Assembly: GCA_958450325.1 (NCBI GenBank)
Contig: OY288251.1
Span: 11,612,001-11,676,000, forward strand
Direction of reading: 5' to 3'
Length of the DNA: 64,000 bases
Source: Agrostemma githago
Taxonomy: Eukaryota > Streptophyta > Magnoliopsida > Caryophyllales > Caryophyllaceae
Position numbers and translations under genes: made by a program. Shown one piece after another: positions 56,109-64,000 of this stretch (its first letter is position 1; the number at the start of each line of letters is the position of its first letter). The notes below the pieces were generated by a model. The model saw nothing but the letters and a program-made list of their open reading frames with translations. It was not told the DNA's origin and ran no database searches.

Positions 56109-58596
56109 TCAGAGGATCAGGTTCACCAAGTCTTCTTTAGGGGTCAGGACAGCCCTGTCTTCCCCAAATAGGAGCCCCAGCACGGGCTCGACATTATCGG
56201 CACCCTCCTTAGACTCGGACTGGATGAGGGCAAAGATGTCATATGGAATATAGTTGCATTCCCGAGCCAATTTGGCTTCTGGATATGAGATGGTGGGTTG
56301 GTAGAGACCAACTTGAACAGCCCCGAATACCGGAGTAACAAAGTAGTTAGTTAGTTTTGGGCTGTAAGGGCCCAAATAGGTACCCTTGATGATGTTGCAG
56401 GCCTTCTCAATACCTGTCCGGACCACATTTCCCGGGGTTATAGCGTACCCTAAGCCGAAGCGAGACTCTTCGTCATTCAAGACTTCAATAATCTTCCCGG
56501 CTGGAAGATATGGCCTCGAGGTAGCCCCCACTAAATACCCCAAATTTTGTAGCATCATATCGATGCTAATGGTGAAGTAAGGCCTAAAGAGGTACTCCTC
56601 CTTGATCATTCCTACAAAATTGAACCCCCAAAGGTTCGTACGGTCCGTGGCACTGCAACTAGCCACGGTAATAGGGGTTGCCTCCGGAGTAATGACATTG
56701 CCTTGCAGGGGCAACTTGACTTTTTGGTGAAGAGTGGAGGACACTACCTTAACCGCGTGGATCCACGGCCTTCCGAGAAGCAGGTTGAAAGAAGAGGTGA
56801 CATCGATCACCTGAAATTCCAGCTCCTTTTCAATTGGACCCGTTATGATTGTCAGTTTAATGGCCCCAGCAACAGTCTTTGGGCTTCCATCAAAAGCCTG
56901 GATAGTTTGCGCAGTTAGAAGGTAATCGGCCTCGGTAATACCGAGGGCTTTGGCGGTCCTTAAGGGAAGGACATTCACAGCAGACCCATCATCGATTAGG
57001 GTCATTGGGAGATACTTCCCTCGACAGATCACCGTGATATACAGGGCCACGTTATGAGAGGCCCCGAATGGTGGTAGGTCGGACTCGGAGAAGGTAATAA
57101 GTGGGTCTTCTTCCTTGGACTTGCCCTTGAGATAGGGCGTGATAGTGGCCACCATTTCAGCTGGGGTAACCAGTGAGTCGACCTTAATCTGATCGAGAGC
57201 CTTAGTAAGTGCCTCTTGATGTTCTTGCAAGCTAACCAAGAGTTGCCATATGGTGAGGTCAACGCTAGTCTTCTTCAGTTGTTTGACAAGAGCCATGTCA
57301 GTGGTTGACTCTTCTGTCCTGGGAGGTTCAGTGACAGTCTTTGAGATGGGAGTGTCTCTAGAGCTAGTAGCTTGATAGGGACGACTGGCAGTACCGAGGT
57401 AGTTACTAGCTAAAGCGTTGGACTTAGCCTTTTGGACCTCTTCAGGGGTGATGGGGACAACCTCCCCTTTAGCCAGGTAAACATCATCTTCATCATCGAA
57501 CCAGATCCCATTAACTTGTGGGATGAAAGGAGAAATCAGGTGAGAGCAGTCGATTACTTCTCCGGTGAAGATGGCGTGGGCGCTGAAGGGGTTTTCTTTG
57601 TTACTTGGTTTATCCCCGGGCAACGGTATCTTCCCACTCTCGATTAAATCCTGGATCAGGTGCTTCAATTTCCAACATTTTTCAGTATCGTGCCCATTAC
57701 CTCGATGATATTGGCAATAGGCTTGTACGTTATAGCTTTGGAGCGCTTCTCGACCGGGACGTCAGGAGTTGGGCCTATCGGTTGGATCAGGCCCTTTGAA
57801 GATAGCCTTTGTAAGGCATAAGTATAGGTGATCCCTATATCGGTAAATACCCGAGCTGGGGTATTTTTCTTGGACGGGGTATCCAGTAGATTAACCGCGT
57901 CAAAAATGCTGCGGATCGCAGCTTGAGGCTTAGTAGTGGAAGAAGTAGCCCCTTGGTATCCCTTGGTAGAGGTCTTAGTAAAGCCCTCTAACCTCAAGTC
58001 ATCTTCAATTCTCATACCCATTTCAGTAAGAGTGGTAAAATTGGGTATGACAGCATACCGGAGATGGACCCGGTAGGAGGGGAAGAGGTTCTTGACAAAG
58101 GCCTCCACTAAAGTCTTTTCATTGGGTTTGTCGACCAACTTCACACTTTCGGCTTTCCAGCGCTGAAGGTATTTGGTAAAGCCTTATTTTGGCTCCTGGA
58201 CCATAACCTCCAAGGAGCGCATGGTTGTCTGAATCTCGGTATTATCAGCGTAATTCCGAGCAAACTCCGTTGCCACATCATCCCAAGTAGGGAATTTCTT
58301 CGGGTCTAGCCTATAGTACTAGGCCCGTGGGTGCTTTTCAAGGGACGCAGCGAAGAGATTCTTGAACATCGAAGAATCTACCCTTTTGATAGCCATGAAT
58401 TCCTTGAAGGCTCGTACATGTAGTAACGGGTCTTCGCTTCCCTCGAACATGGACAATCCTGTGAGATTCAGGTTTGTCGGCAGCTTGTCATTCAAAGGAG
58501 AGTACACACGGGAGTTCCCCATGTGGATGGTGTTATTCCGGGATAAGTGGACCTGTTCCTCTAGTCGGCGGACAGCGCTGACCAGTTTAGCTATGG
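56109..58596 (-). pseudogene. Tat-1 gag and protease
   Basis: Minus strand. Gag starts abruptly at 58596 (PIAKLVSAVRRLEEQ) and has TAG at about 58320 before YYRLD, the same position as in Tat-2. It continues (DDVATEFARNYADN) with a stop near 58187. The frame 58144-57665 holds AFVKNLFPSYRVHLRYAV, and after a shift the frame 57668-56109 (519 codons) carries CWKLKH-type gag C-terminus, the protease (LIDDGSAVNVLP near 57000, FNLLLGRPWIHA) and the region leading to pol. About 40 residues of gag N-terminus and everything upstream are missing. Confidence 0.82.
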
Positions 58597-59828
58597 GTAT
58601 GTGACTCTTCAAATTAACAAACCAAAAACAAAAATGGAATACAAAATGCAAGATACCAAATGAAGAGGCAAATATATATATACTCATCTTACCTCCTGCA
58701 TGTTGACTGGAAATTTTCGATTGCAAATTTTCGAGCATATGATCATCGAAAGAATTTTCAAGGAACAACACCATTGGAGCATGGAGATGTGGAGCAAATT
58801 ATTATTTTGAATGGTAGTATGAATTAATGAGGTAGAGGGGAATGGTATGATGAATTTCGAATTTTAGGGGATGAATTTTGAATTTTAGTGAGAGAGGAAT
58901 AATGTGATTGATAATGAGGGAGAGAGTTGCATATGATGCATGCTGCTGTTGCTACTTTTCCGCTGCTATTCCTACTGCTGCGTACGTACCGCCTTTTTTT
59001 TTTCTTATCTAAGCTATCTATCCAACCAAAATCAATGGCCAACAACAAAACTCTCCAACTTCCCAATCCACCACCAACTCCCTTGATATATATATATATT
59101 ATAAATTTGTTATGTGTTTAGCTATTTTACTTTAATAATAAATTTATTACTAGTTACAGTTTTTTTAATCGCAAAAAAAGTTTTATTGTGCATTCAGTTT
59201 TTGTGCATGTGACGGATGCTTTCATGTTTGTATTTTGAGATTTCTTATTCACATTTCATTCGTTCTATTTTATAAATATTGTCTTCAATTTTGTAATTAT
59301 TCTTCGTTGATTCTAATTTTAATACTAATTTTATCTTTTTGCATTTTTTTTGTTTAGTGAACTTATGCAAAGGCAATAATCAAGTATGAAATTTCTCATT
59401 TTTTAGGTATAATAATTTTATTTCATGGGTTTTGTGTTCATAAGAGTGAAATTTTATTTATATTCAAAGTTGAAGAAATTTAAAAAATATGATTAAGAAA
59501 AAGTTGCAAAGTGTTAATCAAAGTAGCATACTAAGGATGACAATTACTTGGGTAATGTATTTAATATTAAATCTAATTAAAGGTAAATCATCAATAAAAA
59601 AAATTCGTGAGAAAATAACAAACACAACTTAATATTTCACTTAAGCATAATTTATTATTAGTAAGAAAACTTAATATTTTTCTAAAAAAAAATTAATACG
59701 AAGTAGTTTGGTTTCACTATTTAATTCACTTTCGTCGTAGTGATAAGTCAAAGTTAATATGAATAATTATATTTTTTAGCATTAAAATTTCATATTATAA
59801 CTAAAAAAATAATAGGAGTATAAAACAA
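58597..59828. other. Unassigned AT-rich stretch with one exon-like piece and Helitron-related sequence
   Basis: On the minus strand 58774-58690 is a short open exon (LENSFDDHMLENLQSKISSQ) ending in a consensus donor GTAAGATGAG; I do not recognise it. 59220-59520 resembles the repeat inside the Helitron-like insert at 22340-22480 and 22800-22870. Nothing else is identifiable. It replaces the missing 5' end of Tat-1. Confidence 0.4.
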
Positions 59829-62298
59829 TGTGATAATCTATATAATTCGATGATTAACAAAATGTTACATCTCGGTATATAAAGCCGAGTAGAGTCCTAG
59901 ATACAAAGAACATAACTAGCTATACTAATTAAAAAGTAAACCAACGGTCTAAGGCTAGAATACAAAGAGACGGAGACTAAGTACAACGTATTTACTAAGA
60001 CACCCCCGCAGTCGCAACGGTAGGAGGACGGACGTTCAGGCTGGACCAAAAACGGGTGAACAGGTATCTGGGCAGACCTTTAGTAAAAATATTGGCATAC
60101 TGATAGTTGGCAGGGATGTGTAAAACACGGACCAAACCAAGATGAACCTTCTCACGAACAAAATGGATGTCAATTTCAATGTGTTTGGTTCGTTGATGTT
60201 GGACCGGGTTGCCAGAGAGGTAAACAACCGAGACATTATCACAGTAGACAACAGTGGCATGCCGTATCGGAACATGAAGCTCGAGAAGTAGATTGCGGAG
60301 CCAACACATCTCAGCGACGACGTTAGCAACGCCGCGGTATTCAACTTCGGCACTAGAGCGGGAGACAGTAGGTTGTCGTTTGGAGGACCATGAGATCAAA
60401 TTATCGCCGAGGAAAACACAGTATCCGGAAGTGGAACGGCGGAGGTCGGGACAGCCAGCCCAATCGGCGTCAGAATAGGCAGTGAGCTTATAAGAGCCAG
60501 ACTTGATAATAGGGAGCCCGTGATCAAGAGTGCCCTTTAAATAATGGAGAATGCGCTTGAGGAACTGAAAATGAGGCTCTCGAGGGGCGTGCATAAAGAG
60601 GCAAACTTGTTGAACAACATAGGAGATGTCGGGACGATAATTGTCAGATACTAAAGGGCCCCTGCTAAGCTTCGGTAAATAGTGGAATCAGTGAGAAGGG
60701 CAGATGTAGCGCTAAGTTTAGACCCGGCGTCAACTGGGGTAGCGACGGAGTTTCAGTTGGACATATCGGCCCAAGCTAGGATATCGCGGGCATAAGATTC
60801 CTGGGAGAGAAATAGCCCGTTCGGTCGGAGGGACACACTGATACCAAGAAAATGATGGAGAGAACCCAGGTCGGACATAGCAAATTCCTGTGAGAGAGTA
60901 GTGATAATGTGTCGCAGTAAACTAGTACTAGACGCGGTTAGCACAATATCATCAACATATAATAAAAGATAAGCAATGTCGTGTCCGTGACGATAGATAA
61001 ACAAAGACTGATCACATACACTACTCTTAAATCCTCGGGAAAGAATAAAGTTGGCAAAACGTTGGTACCAGGCCCGAGGGGCCTGTTTGAGGCCATACAG
61101 AGACTTACGGAGGCGACAAACATGACCAGGGACCGAGGGATCAACAAATCCCGGGGGCTGATGCATAAACACGGCTTCGACGAGGTCGCCATGTAAGAAC
61201 GCATTTTTAACGTCCAATTGATGGATGGGACTGGCCCGATTAACAGCGAGACTTAGAACGGTCCGAATGGTTGTCGGTTTGACAACCGGGTTGAAGGTCT
61301 CATCACAGTCAATCCCGACTTGTGGACTCTTCCCATTAACCACAAGACGGGCCTTGTATCGAGCAAGGAAACTGTCGGAATTAAACTTATGATGATACAA
61401 CCACATACACCGAATGACGGGTGAGTCAGAGGGCCGAGGGACCAAGTCCCACGTTCCAATTTTAATTAAAGCACGATATTCGTCATTCATGGCAATATTC
61501 CAGTTCGGGTCACGGAGGGCTAGGTGAGGAGATTTTGGGATGGGAGAGAGGGGTGGGTGGGCGGAAGCGGTGAGAACACGGGGTTTTTAGATTCCGTGCA
61601 TAGCCCGAGTGGTCATGCGGTGGGAACGGAGGGGAGGTGGTGGTGGTGGTGGTGGCGGCGGTGGTGGGCTTTGGGCCGATGTTGAATTGACGGATGAGTG
61701 GGTCGAAGATGTGGTGTTGGGAGTTTGGGCCTGGGGGGAAGATGTTGGGCCTGAAAGTAGTGGGGTGTGATTATGTGGGGAAGGTGTTGGTGAGGGGAAG
61801 GATTGTGGGATGTGGGCCTGGAGAGGAGGTGAGTGTAATTGGGCCGCAGGTGGCGTTATGGGGGATAGAGGGTTGGGTTGGTTCAAGGGGGGCGGATTAG
61901 GCTCAGGGACAAAGATGGAGGAGAGGATAGGGCGGGGGAGGGATGAATCCTCTAGGAAGGAATAAGTTGTTATGGGTTGGGGATCGGATTTAGCAAACGG
62001 GAAAATCAATTCATCAAACGTAACGTGACGCGAGTGGATGAGTTTGCCAGTGGTGAGGTTCAGACATTTGTATCCTCGAAATTCATCAGGGTACCCGAGG
62101 AAGACACACTTGGTGGAACGGGGTGTGAGTTTATGGGGTCGGGTGGAGGAAAGGTTGGGGTAGCACGCACATCCAAAGACACGGAGGTGGTCATAGGAGG
62201 AGACTTTGAGAAAAAGGATGGAGGTGGGTGATTGAGATTAGAGAAGACGGGAGGGAAGGATATTATGGAGATGAGTGGCGGTTTAAAGGGCATCAACC
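59829..62298 (-). mobile_element. Copia-3: old Ty1-copia remnant, 5' part removed
   Basis: Minus strand: integrase end, RT, RNase H, then a purine tract (GCGGGGG, about 60003-60010) and a probable short 3' LTR (60002-59829, TGTCTTAG...ATTATCACA). The LTR limit at 59829 is tentative, as the 5' LTR is not in the window. The upstream part is cut at 62298 by a Tat-like LTR. The style of the RNase H region (SWSSKRQPTVSRSSAE) suggests the Ale/Retrofit group. Confidence 0.7.
59995..62298 (-). pseudogene. Copia-3 integrase C-terminus, RT and RNase H
   Basis: Integrase remnant at about 62230-61975 (LRVFGCACYP, KCVFLGY, GYKCLNL, HSRHVTFDE), then a Pro-rich linker (a run of prolines at 61631-61665). 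RT frame 61490-60753 has IHQLDVKNAFLHGDL, LYGLKQAPRAWYQRF and an intact YVDD (60959-60948). A stop lies at about 60753 and a frameshift near 60650-60670, before RNase H (60594-59995: AYSDADWAG, SRSSAEVEYRG, VYCDNVSVVYL). A further stop is at 61587. Inactive. Confidence 0.82.
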
Positions 62299-64000
62299 TG
62301 TAGACACCCAGATTTGGACCTAGTGGTTGCGGAAGTGCCCAGCAAACACCCGATGACGATAGGACTGCAACGCGACGCGGGTTCGCGATGTTGTAGGTAG
62401 TTTTTCTATAGAACGGATCAAATATTTACTCGGAAAAAATTAAAACTAACATGATGGCAGCCTTAGTCGTGTCGTTACGGTCGCATAGACACTAATTAGA
62501 GTCAATTCCGACACCGGGACCCCGAGTCGGTCCCGAAACTCAAACCGAGTCAGCACCGCGCCAAGCGAACCTCGTGATGCACACCCGAGACCCATTAATG
62601 TTCACGACGCTAGGTTAAGACACGGGAACCTTAATCCCCAAGTATCATATTATCCTCCTCCCTCTCGGTTTTGGAAAGTATCAAAATCGTATCTCCAAAA
62701 TCCCGACCGCCCCACCTCACGCGCCTTATTATCCCCGCGCCTTAGCCCAGGCGCCTGAGTCTTGGTGCGCCCCAGCTCAGGCGTCCATATGGGCGACGAG
62801 GGCCGAAAACACCTATAAATACCCCCCTCCGCCTCATTCATTTGACACACAATTCTCATCTTCTCTTCTCCCTCTAACTCTCCCGCTAAGGGCTCGCACT
62901 CCGACACCCGAGGCAAACGATCCACTCGATCGTAGTTTCGATAAAAGTGATATCGAAGCTACTCCTCACTTTCGAGCACCCCACTCGATACCGAGGTGCC
63001 TGTGATCGACTAGCTCAAGTCTAGTAGAGAAGCTCTGACGGATTAGCCGCAGAACTAGTCCATAGTAACGAAGCTCTGCCGGAGTAGCCGCAGGAGGGGT
63101 AAACGGTAACGGAGTTCTGCCGGAGTCACTGGTCAAGCTAGGACGATCCGCCTGTTGAAACCGAGTAGTCACTAGATTGTCATCTAAACAAAACTTTCCA
63201 TATTTGCACTTTCCTTTATTATGCACTACGATAACACTAGATGTGGACACTAGGTCCACAAGCATCTACTAAAATGCGTAACGTCCCAACTTCAATCGCA
63301 AATACTAAAACACACTAAATAGACCCGAGTAATTCCGAGATCCGTTCTCAACTATCTATGCATCGAGTGCCGTTTAGTGTATACTCCGAGGGTGCAACTC
63401 CTCGTAACCTGATTTACTTACGTTCGCATTTACAGTTTTTCGTATGATTTATTGCTTTTATGACCTTATAATCGCATGCTAAATCACCTAACACGGAATT
63501 CAAAACGTAAAACAACTAAAACTGAACAGAGTGATGGCGGGTTCCGTATTAGTCCAAGTGCTTGCCCTACTAGGTTCGACGCATCTCTATTAATACCGAA
63601 CCGACGCATCTTAAGCAGAATACCAGGTAAGGTATACCACGAGAATGACTAATATCCGTATTATCGCGTTAAAACTGGTTTGCTAATACCTGTAATATTA
63701 GTACTCTTTACTCTGCTACGTGCATCTTTTCATGGCCTGCTTGTCACGTAAATCGCATGCAAAGAATGTAAATACAACTACTTTGACGACAATACTTACT
63801 TGTCCTTAAACAACCGACGTAGTAAAAGGTATAGGTATAAAACAACGGATGTTACAGTATTTCCACCACAACGAAAGGACTAGGTTATCAGCCCACTGAT
63901 TGATTAGTAGAGGCCGCTACAGTGCGGGCGGGATTGGGTGTTGACATCTATCGGATGTTGGCTTCCCAATACGTACCCTCACCCCTTACTCAGAATCGAC
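62299..64000 (+). mobile_element. Tat-like LTR of a third element, truncated by the window end
   Basis: It starts TGTAGACACCCAGATTTGG, sharing the TGTAGACACCC start with the Tat LTRs but diverging after it. TATAAATA is at 62814-62821. From 63907 it regains clear similarity to the conserved 3' part of Tat LTRs (GCGGGCGGG-TTGGGTGTT, ACGTACCCTCACCCCTTACTCAGAA). Its end lies outside, so orientation relative to an internal region and the TSD cannot be determined. It inserted into Copia-3. No coding region is visible; upstream of its TATA lie repeated GCGCC motifs (62721-62785). Confidence 0.7.

Larger units (their letters stand above)
6009..58596 (-). mobile_element. Tat-1: outer Ty3-gypsy (Tat lineage) element, nested and 5'-truncated
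   Basis: Minus-strand pieces are 58596-53745 (gag, protease, RT, RNase H) and 16338-12114 (integrase, antisense gene, polypurine tract), followed by the 3' LTR 12113-6009. The two internal pieces join exactly when Tat-2 and one copy of its 5-bp TSD (GGTAG, 16339-16343 and 53740-53744) are removed. The right end stops inside gag at about 58596; leader, PBS and 5' LTR are missing. There are many lesions: in-frame stops, frameshifts, YVED in place of YVDD in RT, and a tyrosine at the last zinc-finger cysteine of integrase. It is the oldest layer of the nest. Confidence 0.85.

Overview
The window comes from a large, repeat-rich flowering-plant genome, probably a eudicot. It contains plant Ty3-gypsy (Tat and Athila lineages), Ty1-copia, CACTA, hAT and Helitron elements, plus spliced fragments of plant genes (SEN1/MAA3-type helicase, FAR1-type factor, PUX10). 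I see no intact host gene, rRNA, tRNA, CRISPR array or organellar segment. I cannot name the species.

Layout. 1-2267 is the right end of a CACTA element that cut into a helicase gene fragment (2268-3468, minus). Next come the 3' part of a FAR1-like gene (3512-4847, plus), a field of short degenerate repeats, and an unrecognised coding remnant. From 6009 to 58596 lies one nest of retrotransposons. The host is Tat-1, a minus-strand Tat element with its 3' LTR at 6009-12113; a CACTA element carrying PUX10 exons sits inside that LTR at 8589-12072. Tat-1 is split between RNase H and integrase by Tat-2 (16344-53739, plus, TSD GGTAG). Tat-2 is a member of the same family. It holds Copia-1 in gag (20292-31944, itself carrying a Helitron-like insert), Copia-2 before integrase (36490-42499, TSD GCAGA), a very young gag-only Athila-like element in its 3' LTR (46304-52794, TSD CATAA), and a hAT MITE in the same LTR (52916-53409, TSD CCCTCACC). 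To the right are the rest of Tat-1 (53745-58596), an unassigned AT-rich stretch, an old Copia-3 remnant (59829-62298, minus), and the start of another Tat-like LTR that runs off the window (62299-64000).

How the parts work together. The retroelements encode, or once encoded, gag, protease, reverse transcriptase, RNase H and integrase. Most reading frames are broken, so these copies would depend on proteins from elsewhere. Both Tat copies carry an extra antisense gene between integrase and the 3' LTR, with its own TATA box; in Tat-1 an intron is visible.

The most unusual signal is a set of regularly spaced palindromes (consensus A-S-T-C-G-N-T-C-G-A-S-T). They lie upstream of the TATA boxes of the Tat LTRs, a second time inside those LTRs, and once in the antisense-gene intron. 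The unrelated Athila-like element has four similar palindromes at 20-21 bp steps at the matching promoter position. The spacings (about 21 bp within pairs, about 51 bp between pairs) are close to whole helical turns, which suggests a shared cis-regulatory code.
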